Part shown: piece after piece, positions 8,681 through 16,276 of the stretch
Numbering within the stretch: position 1 is the stretch's first letter
How the letters are laid out: the number at the start of each line of letters is the position of its first letter
Source: Thermomicrobiales bacterium
Lineage (GTDB): Bacteria > Chloroflexota > Chloroflexia > Thermomicrobiales > UBA6265
Direction: 5' to 3'
NCBI GenBank assembly: GCA_030447415.1
Contig: JAUJOZ010000036.1
Coordinates: 1-52,991 of the forward strand
Length of the DNA: 52,991 bases
The notes under the pieces: model-generated
Told to the model about the DNA's origin: nothing
Database searches by the model: none
Seen by the model: only the letters and a program-made list of their open reading frames with translations
Position numbers and translations under genes: made by a program

Positions 8681-9393
8681 GCGGTGCGGCTGAGTCCACG
8701 GGCGCGCCACTCGTCGTGGTCGGCGAAGGGTGGCGCACGGCCTACCCGGCGGCGAGCGCCGGCATCTTGGCAATGAACGACGTCGTCAACCCGGATCGGC
8801 ACCCTGCGCTCGACGCGCGCAAGGTGGAGTTGGCGGGTGAGCTCCGGGACCGCTTCGCCACCTTGGAGCCGGCGGCGATCAGGAAGCTGGCGCCGTTCGC
8901 CGCCTACCACGCTCACTACAAACGGTTCGGGAAGACGTACCACGTCGAGCAGCAGGTCGTGTCGGTTGCCCTCAAAGGCAAGCCGATCCCCCACCGGTCG
9001 GCGCTGGTCGAGGCAATGTTCATGGCCGAACTGGAGCACGGGCTACTCACGGCCGGGCACGACCTTGACGCCCTGACCCTCCCCCTCCGTCTCGACGCCG
9101 CGACCGGCAATGAGCGTTACGTCTTGCTCAGCGGCGCCGAGCAAGCGCCGAAGGTGGGCGACCTGGTGATGGCCGACGGCCGAGGCATCGTTTCGAGCGT
9201 CGTCCACGGGCCGGATCACCGCACGCGCATCACCCCGGATACCCGGCAGGTCCTCTTCGCGACGTACGGTGTCCCCGGGGTGACGACGGAGTCGCTGCGC
9301 CGACACCTGGCAACGATCGAGATGAACGTGCGGCTGGTTGCGCCGATGGCCGTGGTGGTCGCGTCGGCCGTGGTCGCAGTGCATCAGACGTGA
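8677..9393 (+). CDS. B3/B4 tRNA-binding (PheRS beta editing-like) domain protein
   Basis: A 238-residue protein. The segments HPALDARKVELAGELR, KRFGKTYHVEQQVVSVALKG, ALVEAMFMAELEHGLLTAGHD and the following LRLDAATGNERY, GAEQ, GDLVMAD, ISS-like and TRRVLF-like blocks correspond to stand-alone B3/B4 proteins. They are related to the editing domain of phenylalanyl-tRNA synthetase beta, which removes wrongly attached tyrosine from tRNA-Phe. Stand-alone members are presumed tRNA or aminoacyl-tRNA binding proteins; a catalytic role is not established. The GTG at 8677 overlaps the macro-domain stop (GTGA) and has GGAGGAG 10 nt upstream, so this start is well supported. Activity in trans-editing is inference. 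Confidence 0.72.
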   Translation: MSGAAESTGAPLVVVGEGWRTAYPAASAGILAMNDVVNPDRHPALDARKVELAGELRDRFATLEPAAIRKLAPFAAYHAHYKRFGKTYHVEQQVVSVALKGKPIPHRSALVEAMFMAELEHGLLTAGHDLDALTLPLRLDAATGNERYVLLSGAEQAPKVGDLVMADGRGIVSSVVHGPDHRTRITPDTRQVLFATYGVPGVTTESLRRHLATIEMNVRLVAPMAVVVASAVVAVHQT

Positions 9394-9469
9394 GCTAAGG
9401 GAGGCGTGTCCCTCCCGACCGTGTGGTGCGCCGGTCCACGCAGCCGTCGGTCGTCAGTCCTCAGGCCTG

Positions 9470-9612
9470 ATCGTGGCGCCGGCGGGTGCGCCGGTGCGTG
9501 CCCGACCCGGTGCCGGTGCGGGTGACTCGGCGCTGTCCAGGGTCCGCTCGGCGGCGTGGGCGAGCGCGGATGGAGCGAACCGACATGGTCCAGATTCGGC
9601 GATACGTATGGT
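9470..9612 (-). pseudogene. fragment resembling the C-terminal tail of the MFS transporter gene
   Basis: In the frame following the recombinase TAA (9613-9615), the minus strand encodes ALAHAAERTLDS followed by a Pro/Ala/Arg tail and a stop codon. The MFS transporter at 16277-17677 ends with ALAHAGERTLDS and a similar Ser/Pro/Thr tail. At the DNA level 9532-9561 and 16355-16384 agree at 29 of 30 positions in the same orientation. The fragment has no start of its own, so it is probably a displaced gene end left by rearrangement. Confidence 0.5.
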
Positions 9613-11040
9613 TTATATGACGTGGCGTTGGAGCCGGCGGAAGACGAGCCGGCACAGTCTCTGCAATGCTGGGTCCGGGAGCTGGCCGATCCACGCGGCG
9701 ACCCCACTGCCCTGGAGAAGCCGGGCGGCGGCCTCGATCTCGTCCCGCGCCTCCCGGCGCTAGTCCAACTCTGCGTTCTCCGTGGCGACATCCGCGTCGC
9801 ACAGCGCTCCGCTCGCGACCGCGTCGACCAGGTTGCGCTTCTGCACCTCAATCGCCCGCAGCTCGGCCTGGACCTCGCCAGCGAGCTGTTGGTCGTGCCC
9901 GTCGTCGCCGATGAGGCGGGCGGCCCCCAAGACGAACGGCTCGAGCGCGATGCGCTCCGTGAACAGCTCCCGTAGGAACCCGACGACCGTCCTCCTGGCG
10001 ACAGATTCCGCTACCCACTAGCCCTCGCACGCCGCCGCCCCGCCGTCGCTGCGGAGGTGGCACGTGTAGAAGGGCGGTCGGTTCCGCGGCCGGTGCCCGC
10101 TCATGGCGCCGCCACAGTGCGGCCACCGAAGCAGGCCGGAGAGGAGATATGGGCTCGAGACGGACCGGGGCGGGACGCGCTTGCGCTCGGTCCGGATACG
10201 CTGGGCGCGGTCCCACTGCTCCAGCGGAACGATCTGCAGGTCCTGCCGAAAGACCCGGGCCGTGTCGAAGTCCCGCAGGTGTCGGGAGCGCTTCTGCTTG
10301 CCCCACGTCACGAAGCCAGCATACAGCTCGTTCTGGATGACCTCGTAGATGTCCCCGCCGCGGAACGGGCGCTCGCCGCGGACGCCGTTTTTGGCCCGAA
10401 TGCCCGGAGTCTTGACCGGCCACCGCATGCCTTCCGCATTGAGCGCACAGGCGATCTTGCCCTGGGAGAAGTCCTCGTACAGGTCAAAGATCCGGCGCAC
10501 GACTGCTGCTTCGACGGCGTTGACGGCTAAGTCTCGGCGCGGCGGAAGTTCGGGCCGCTCGGCCGGGCGGTAGACGACGTCGTATCCGACGGGCACCCGG
10601 GGCGGCAGCATCCGGCCCTGTCGGGCGGCCTCCTTCATCCCGGTGACCGTTTGCCGCACGAGGCTGCGCTTCTAGAATTTGGCCATCAGGAACTGCACGT
10701 CGGCCAGGTCGTCGTCGGCGTCGCTGGCGGCGAAGTCGTACGTCTTGTCCGGGGTGATCACCAGGCAGCCCGCCTCACGGCAGACCTCCCGAATGATGCG
10801 CCCGTCCATCTGGTCTTGGTCGCGACTCAAGCGATCCAGGTGCTGGACGACGATCGCGTGCACCCTCCCGTCCGTGACGTCCTACAGGATCTCGCGCATC
10901 ATCGGACGGTTGACGAGGTCCTCCCCGCTCTTGATCTCCTGGCGCAGGTCGGCCCGGAACCCTTGCGCCTCGGCCAGCGCGCCCAGCCGCGCAGCGCGGA
11001 CTGGGTCAGGCTGTCAAGGTCCGCCTCCGGACAACTCCGC
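9613..11040 (-). pseudogene. large serine site-specific recombinase relic with in-frame TAG codons
   Basis: One minus-strand frame from about 10985 down to TAA 9613-9615 (about 455 codons) encodes a large serine recombinase. The end of the resolvase domain is seen as VVQHLDRLSRDQDQMDG. The recombinase domain follows (PVGYDVVYRP, then GGDIYEVIQNELYAGFVTWG), then a zinc-ribbon region (HCGGAMSG, CxxC-type residues) and a coiled coil (QAELRAIEVQKRNLVDA). The frame is interrupted by TAG at 10882-10884, 10672-10674, 10018-10020 and 9760-9762. One of these stands where the family has Glu in FEK. The first Cys of the zinc ribbon appears as Trp. The N-terminal catalytic Ser region is missing or shifted into another frame beyond 10985. 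The gene is dead as read and marks an old integrated element. Confidence 0.85.
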
Positions 11041-11205
11041 GCGCCGGATCTCGATAATCCTCCCGGGTGGGAACGTCCCATGGTGCTCCGGCGCTTCGTC
11101 CCAGCCGCGCGAGGTGGCCCACGTGCGGAGTCGCCTGCCCCGATGTACGATGGCGCCCCCTGGGAAGGGACATCGGCTGGTCGGTGAGCACAGGAGCAGT
11201 GGGGA

Positions 11206-13158
11206 ATGCGCGGGGCGTGGGTTCTCGCGGCCGTTGTGGCCGCGTCATTGGTCGGTGTGTCGCTGGCGGCGCCCTCGGGCGCGGCCAGCGCGCAGGTGGA
11301 GGGCAACCACTACACCAGCCCGCACTGGGGCTATACGCTGGAGTGGGACGAGGACGACTGGGACGTCCAGGAGGATCCGACCCCCGCTGATCAGATCGAC
11401 CTCCTTGCCCTCCACACCGGGGACAGCAGCCTCCGCTTGCAAGGATTCCCGGCGCACTTACACCGGTTTACCGACGCCCAGAGCGGTGACCCGGCGGCCT
11501 GTCTGGACGAATTCATCGAGATGATCGCGGACGACCCGGCTGTCCGCGATGTGGAGCCCGCCCCCGACCGAGAGGCGCCGCAGGTGGAACTGGGCGACGC
11601 GAGCGCCGCCGCGGTCTACACCTATACGCGCGAAGGGCAGGGTGACGTCACCGGCTACTTCGCGTGCCGGGCCCTGGAGGAGGGGGAAACGGTCCTGCGT
11701 ATCAGCTTCATCTCCCTCGCGGCCTCCTACGACACGGAATTGCCGCTGGCCGAGGCGGTGCTGGCGACGCTGGCGCTGCCGGACCTGGCGGATGCCACGG
11801 CCGCGGCGGACGATGAGACGCCAGGTGCCGGAGTGGAGGACGAGACCCCCGAGGCCGAGGACACGCCCGACACGGACACGACCGACGAGGCGACGGCGGC
11901 GGCGACCGACGACGGGGCGACCGAGGCGGCCGAGGACGAGGTGCCGATGGCGCGGGGGAATCCGGCCCGCACCGGCGAGATGCCGGGTCCCGGCCCCGCC
12001 AGCGAGCCGGCCGTCCACTGGAGCTTCGCCGCGGAGGAGACCGTTTACACCTCGCCAGCGGTCGTCGCCGGGATCGTCTACTTCGGTGAGGCCGGCAGCA
12101 CACCCGACACCGGCGGTCGCCTCTACGCGGTGGACGCGGCGAGCGGGGAGGAGGGCTGGCGCTTCGAGGCCGGAGGACGCCAAGTCTCGTCTCCCACCGT
12201 CGTCGACGATGTGGCCTACATCGGCACCGAGGGTGGTGACGTTTACGCCGTCGACACGGCCACGGGCGAGGAACGATGGCAGGTCGAGGCCGGGGCGACG
12301 ACCGCCTCCCCGGCGGTGGTGGATGGCATCGTCTACGTCGGCGGCGAGACCAGTCTCCTGGCCCTCGACGCCCGCAGCGGGGAGGAGGTGTGGCGCTTCG
12401 CGGCCGAGGACGTGTGGTTCCATGATCTGGCGGTGGTGGACGGCGTCGTCTACGCCGGGGGCGACGAGTTCTTCTTCGCGGTGGATGCGGAGACTGGCAA
12501 GGAGCGGTGGCGATTCCAGGAGGCGGACGCTGACTTCGACCCGGGCCCGGCCGTTGCCGATGGCATCGCGTACGTCGGCAGCGAGGACGGTGGCCTCTTT
12601 GCGCTCGATGCCGAGACCGGGGAAGAGCAGTGGCGCGTCACCACCGGCGACATCGAGACCGCCCCGGCCGCGGCAGGTGGGACGGTCTACGTCGGCGACG
12701 GCGATGGCCTTCTCTACGCCCTTGACGCGGCGACCGGGGAGGAGGTCTGGCGCGTCGAGACGGCGGGCGAGATCGCGTACGCCTCGCCGACGGTGGCCGA
12801 CGGGGTCGTCTACGCCGCCGATGACGAGGTCCTCTACGCCTTCGATGCCGAGACCGGGGAGGAGCGGTGGCGCCTCGACGCGAACCTCACCGGCGACCCC
12901 GTGGTGGTTGGCGGCGTGATCTACGCCGCCGCGGGCGATACCGTCTCCGCCTTCGCGGACACGGGCGGCGATCGCGCGTCGGACGAGACGCCGGAGGCGG
13001 AAGAAACGCCCCAGGCAGAGGAGACGCCCGAGGCAGAGGAGACCCCTGAGGCGGAGGAGACGCCCGGGGCCGACGAAACGCCGGAGGCCGATGCCGAGGA
13101 GACGGCATCGGCGACCGATGAGTCCACTGAGGCGGCGACCTACGAGAGCCCGCGCTAA
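11206..13158 (+). CDS. secreted PQQ-repeat (BamB-like) beta-propeller protein
   Basis: A 650-residue exported protein. Residues 1-29 form a signal peptide ending near GAASAQ. Residues about 35-190 are a module starting YTSPHWGYTLEWDE. An acidic Thr/Asp/Glu/Ala linker follows at about 200-250. Seven or so PQQ-like blades then repeat the pattern YAVDAxTGEExWRxxxG plus VVDGxVYVG, ending near residue 585. The C-terminus is an acidic tail of repeated ETPEAE units. Such propellers usually act as scaffolds; PQQ cofactor binding cannot be claimed. GGAG stands 8 nt before ATG 11206, which fixes the start. The TAA at 13156-13158 may be secondary: the same frame continues into a second copy of the N-terminal module (13159-13587), and a strong hairpin follows only after that copy. 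Confidence 0.85.
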   Translation: MRGAWVLAAVVAASLVGVSLAAPSGAASAQVEGNHYTSPHWGYTLEWDEDDWDVQEDPTPADQIDLLALHTGDSSLRLQGFPAHLHRFTDAQSGDPAACLDEFIEMIADDPAVRDVEPAPDREAPQVELGDASAAAVYTYTREGQGDVTGYFACRALEEGETVLRISFISLAASYDTELPLAEAVLATLALPDLADATAAADDETPGAGVEDETPEAEDTPDTDTTDEATAAATDDGATEAAEDEVPMARGNPARTGEMPGPGPASEPAVHWSFAAEETVYTSPAVVAGIVYFGEAGSTPDTGGRLYAVDAASGEEGWRFEAGGRQVSSPTVVDDVAYIGTEGGDVYAVDTATGEERWQVEAGATTASPAVVDGIVYVGGETSLLALDARSGEEVWRFAAEDVWFHDLAVVDGVVYAGGDEFFFAVDAETGKERWRFQEADADFDPGPAVADGIAYVGSEDGGLFALDAETGEEQWRVTTGDIETAPAAAGGTVYVGDGDGLLYALDAATGEEVWRVETAGEIAYASPTVADGVVYAADDEVLYAFDAETGEERWRLDANLTGDPVVVGGVIYAAAGDTVSAFADTGGDRASDETPEAEETPQAEETPEAEETPEAEETPGADETPEADAEETASATDESTEAATYESPR

Positions 13159-13587
13159 GGCTACACCCTAACGTACGATGCCGCGACGTGGGAGGTCGAC
13201 GCTGAGGACGACGAGCCCAGCGACCTCTACGACCGCATCCGGCTCACGAACGGCACCAGCTTCGTCGCCTTCGTCGGAGACCCCGACTACGAGGAGGAGG
13301 ACATGTCCAGGTGCGTCGAGGAGTACGTCGCTGGCCTGGAGGCGCTCGATGGGGTGTCTGACATCGAGGCGGTCGAGGACGTCGCGCAGGAGGAGGGGCG
13401 AGCCTTCTCGACCACCGCGTTCATCGAGGTCGATGGCGGGCAGGAGCAGGAGGGAATCCGCTACACCGAGTGCCGTTGGCTGGGCGACGGAGTAACGGTT
13501 GTCGTCCTCCACACGGCCCCAGCCGGCGCCTACGACGACGAGACGGAGTTGCGAGAGGAGCTGCTGGAGGGACTGAAGGCGCCGTAG
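13159..13587 (+). pseudogene. C-terminal module of the PQQ-propeller protein, separated by an in-frame TAA
   Basis: The frame of the preceding gene continues after TAA as GYTLTYDAATWEVDAEDDE and runs 142 codons to TAG 13585-13587. It resembles residues 36-190 of the same protein: ESPR-stop-GYTLTYD aligns with TSPHWGYTLEWD, with the stop at the aromatic position. Other shared points are the CVEEY/CLDEF cysteine region and a late ECRW/ACRA cysteine. The unit has no ribosome binding site or early start codon of its own, so it was the end of a longer protein of about 792 residues. A TAC to TAA change would explain the break; stop readthrough is a less likely alternative. Confidence 0.7.
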
Positions 13588-13624
13588 AGGTCGGCGCGCC
13601 GGCGAGCAAGGGCCTAGGATCCGG

Positions 13625-13650
13625 GGGGCCGGTGGGATGCCACCGGCCCC
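13625..13650 (+). terminator. perfect 11-bp hairpin after the PQQ-protein C-terminal module
   Basis: GGGGCCGGTGG (13625-13635) pairs with CCACCGGCCCC (13640-13650) around a GATG tetraloop. It lies 37 nt after the TAG at 13587 and has no U-run. Its position suggests the transcript was built to extend past the internal TAA at 13156. Confidence 0.55.
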
Positions 13651-13917
13651 ACAGTTCAGGCCCCGCCGGTACCGCTTGCCCCGGCGAGGGCGCGCGGTCG
13701 CATGGTACCGGCCCGCCGTCGCATGGAAAATACGACGGTTCCATTCCCTCGAGCCGTCGGCCGGACCCTGGTGAGCCAGCAGGTTTGCGGGCACGCCCTA
13801 GTTCAGCGGAATCCAAGCCGAGACACATCGTCCCGAACGTGAGGTCGGGTCCTACCGCACCGAACCGGCCCATCACCTACTCAGTGCGGCCGTGCCGCTG
13901 CTTGCGTTGGACGGCTC
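13651..13917. other. intergenic spacer
   Basis: About 270 bases between the hairpin and the minus-strand relic. No frame gives a recognisable protein and I see no promoter or RNA gene. Confidence 0.35.
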
Positions 13918-14190
13918 TCACGGGTCCTCGCCGCGGAGTTGCCGACGCAGGGTCTCGATGCCGCCGAGCTTGGCCACGGCCACCCCGGCGTACTGCTCGT
14001 CCAGCGCCCGGATTCGCTCCAGCCTGTTCCAGTAGGCCCGCTCGCCCAGCCACGACGGCCGCGGCGGCGTCACCCCCAGCGCCGGCTCGCCCCCCAGCTT
14101 CGCCCGCAGCCGGTTCGCCTTGCGCAGCATCCGCTGGTGCGGGAGCCTCCGCGACCGCGGCAGTATGCGACGATGCAGGCAGACTTTCGA
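13918..14190 (-). pseudogene. C-terminal relic of an uncharacterised zinc-ribbon-type protein
   Basis: The minus strand ends in a frame reading HQRMLRKANRLRAKLGGE, then a Pro-rich PPRPSWLGERAYWNRLERI, and an Ala-rich helix before TGA 13918-13920. This order (Lys/Arg helix ending LGGE, Pro linker, aromatic W/Y helix) resembles the end of small zinc-ribbon proteins often found near mobile DNA. The preceding cysteine part is not recognisable, so only the tail survives. Function is unknown. The plus-strand tail-sheath gene begins about 100 nt away in the opposite direction. Confidence 0.4.
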
Positions 14191-14286
14191 GGATCCGGAG
14201 AATAACCTCAGGCGACGCACGCCGCACTGGCAGAGCGCCGGGGTGTGCGACTCTCCATCGCCGGCGGTACGCGGGGAGCAAGTCGG

Positions 14287-16194
14287 ATGTCGGTCCCACC
14301 CATCCCACCGGGCGTCTCCGGCGGATCGACGGCCCCTGGTCCACGCACCATCACTGGGGTGTCGACCTCGGCGTGTGCCTTCGTCGGCAGGGCCTTGCGT
14401 GGGCCCGTCAACGAGCCGGTGGCGATCGACAGCTTGGCGGCATGGGAGAGGAGCTTTGGCGGCTTGTGGGCGCGGAGCACGCTTAGCTTCGCCGTGCAGG
14501 ACTTCTTCCGCAACGGCGGCCGGGCGGCGATCGCGGTGCGGCTGTTCCACCCAACCATTGCCGACGCGGCGGATAGGGCACGCTCCACGCGCGTTCCGCA
14601 CCGAGCCCGACTCACGGTCCATGGGTTGAACCGGACTGACCGCGGCACGGTCGCGTCCGCCGCGCGGGTCGTGGCCGCGCGCACCCGCGCGGCCGCAACA
14701 GACTCGGCCACCGCAGCCGACGTCGCACGGGCCGCGCGCGCTGCCGTCGCCGCGACCACCAACGGGGACGCGGTCGCTTTGGCGACGCTTGGCGCTGACG
14801 CGGTGGCCCGGGCGGCGGAGCAGGCGGTTGAGCGAGATGGGGCCAGCGCGCTCACCGTCGCCGCCGCAGCGGCGCGTGCCGCCAGCAGAGGACTCGCGTC
14901 GAGATTGGAGCGGACACACATCGCGGTTGGCGCGCTCAATCTCGAGGCGATTGACGAGGGATCCTGGGGCAACACGCTACGGGCGCGGATCGACACGGAC
15001 GTCGCGGACGCGACGGGGAGCCATCCTGGCGTCGTTTTCAACCTTGCCGTCCGGGACGGGAGTACCGGCCAGGTCGAACGCTTTCACGACGTGTCAATCT
15101 GGCCCGATCATCCCCGGCGGGTGGACACCGTCCTGGCACGTCAGTCGCTGCTCGTTCGCGTGCGGGGTGCATTGCCGTCCCCCCCGCCGCAGCCGCTCGC
15201 CGTGCGGGTTGGACTGGTCCCGGCCGGCCGGACCCCCTTTTCGACGAGATCCTCGAGCGGTGTGTCCGCGGTCGGTCGGGCGGATGATGGGCAGATCCTC
15301 GACCCGGCAGATTACCTAGGGAGCGAGGTCGACCAGACCGGCGTCTTTGCCCTTGAGAAGATCGACCGCTTCGACCTGCTGTGTATCCCGCCACCGTCCT
15401 GGGAGCACGATGTGGATGGATCGGTCTGGTCCCAGGCCGCCTACTGCGAGCAGCGCCGGGCCATGTTGCTGATCGACCCGCCGGCCGGATGGACCGACGC
15501 GCAGGCGGCGAAGGTCGGATTGACGACAGGCGTGGGAACGACGAGTCGCAACGCGGCGATCTACTTCCCGCGCCTCCGCCGGTCGGATCTGCCACAGGAC
15601 GATCCACCGAGCGGTTTTGCTCCCTGCGGCGCCGTGGCCGGGGTCGTTGTCCGGACCGATGTGGAGCGTGGGGTCTGGAAGGCGCCGGCCGGCCGGGACG
15701 CGACCTTGGAGGGCGGCCTGCTCCCGAGCGTGGGGCTGACGGCCGCCGAGACTGGAGAGCTAAATCGGCTTGGGCTCAACTGCTTGCGGGATCTGCCGGT
15801 CGTCGGCCCGGTGATCTGGGGTGCGCGGACGCTCCAAGGCGATGACCGTTTGGCCTCGGAGTGGAAGTACATCCCAGTCCGCCGGCTCGCGCTTTTCCTT
15901 GAGGAGAGCATCGGTCGCGGCTTGGCGTGGGCGGTCTTCGAGGCCAACGACGAGCCGCTCTGGGCGGCGATCCGCTCGAGCGTCGAGGCGTTCATGCACG
16001 ACCTCTTCCGGCAGGGTGCGTTTCAGGGTCGGACGCCGCAGGAGGGGTACCTGGTTAAGTGCGACCGAGAGACGACCACGCGGGAGGACATCGACCGGGG
16101 CATTGTCACCATCGTGGTTGGCTTCGCGCCCCTCAAACCGGCTGAATTTGTGATGATCCGGATCCAGCAGCGGGCCGGTCAGCCCGCAACGTAG
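14287..16194 (+). CDS. contractile tail sheath protein (phage/eCIS type), orphan
   Basis: A 635-residue protein. The N-terminal part has ITGVSTSACAFVGRALRGPVN and a following FGG...AVQDFFRNGGRAAIAVRLF, typical of tail sheath domain I. Residues about 95-220 are an Ala/Arg-rich, mostly helical insert. The middle resumes with EAIDEGSWGNTLRARID. The C-terminal part is strongly sheath-like: VVGPVIWGARTLQGD, EWKYIPVRRLALFLEESI, FEANDEPLWAAIR, EGYLVKCDRETT and PLKPAEFVMIRI. Sheath subunits polymerise around a tube and contract to drive injection. No tube, baseplate, spike or AAA+ ATPase gene is in this window, so the gene is isolated. The canonical PGVYVEE start is only partly kept (PPGVSGG). GGGGAG 8-9 nt upstream supports ATG 14287 over the in-frame ATG 14245. 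Confidence 0.88.
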   Translation: MSVPPIPPGVSGGSTAPGPRTITGVSTSACAFVGRALRGPVNEPVAIDSLAAWERSFGGLWARSTLSFAVQDFFRNGGRAAIAVRLFHPTIADAADRARSTRVPHRARLTVHGLNRTDRGTVASAARVVAARTRAAATDSATAADVARAARAAVAATTNGDAVALATLGADAVARAAEQAVERDGASALTVAAAAARAASRGLASRLERTHIAVGALNLEAIDEGSWGNTLRARIDTDVADATGSHPGVVFNLAVRDGSTGQVERFHDVSIWPDHPRRVDTVLARQSLLVRVRGALPSPPPQPLAVRVGLVPAGRTPFSTRSSSGVSAVGRADDGQILDPADYLGSEVDQTGVFALEKIDRFDLLCIPPPSWEHDVDGSVWSQAAYCEQRRAMLLIDPPAGWTDAQAAKVGLTTGVGTTSRNAAIYFPRLRRSDLPQDDPPSGFAPCGAVAGVVVRTDVERGVWKAPAGRDATLEGGLLPSVGLTAAETGELNRLGLNCLRDLPVVGPVIWGARTLQGDDRLASEWKYIPVRRLALFLEESIGRGLAWAVFEANDEPLWAAIRSSVEAFMHDLFRQGAFQGRTPQEGYLVKCDRETTTREDIDRGIVTIVVGFAPLKPAEFVMIRIQQRAGQPAT

Positions 16195-16276
16195 AGGGGG
16201 CCGGTGGCTGGGTGTGCCGCCGATCGACGGCGACGCGACGAGGTCAGGCTGGACTCAGGAGGTCTCCTCCGCGCCC

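Noticed and set aside
9613..11040. Genome-wide recoding of TAG as a sense codon
   Set aside because: Well-supported genes here end in TAG (malic enzyme 7847-7849, sheath 16192-16194, both ABC exporter genes), so TAG is a normal stop.
1..11040. Integration site at tRNA-Leu for the recombinase-bearing element
   Set aside because: The 3' end of the tRNA is outside the window and I cannot see a matching direct repeat, so no attachment site can be claimed.
13600..13620. Termination of the PQQ gene directly after its TAA
   Set aside because: No hairpin or U-run follows 13158. The first strong hairpin lies after 13587.
14208..15041. Minus-strand Ala/Arg-rich frame opposite the Ala-rich part of the sheath
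   Set aside because: It mirrors the repetitive insert of the sheath gene and has no independent features.
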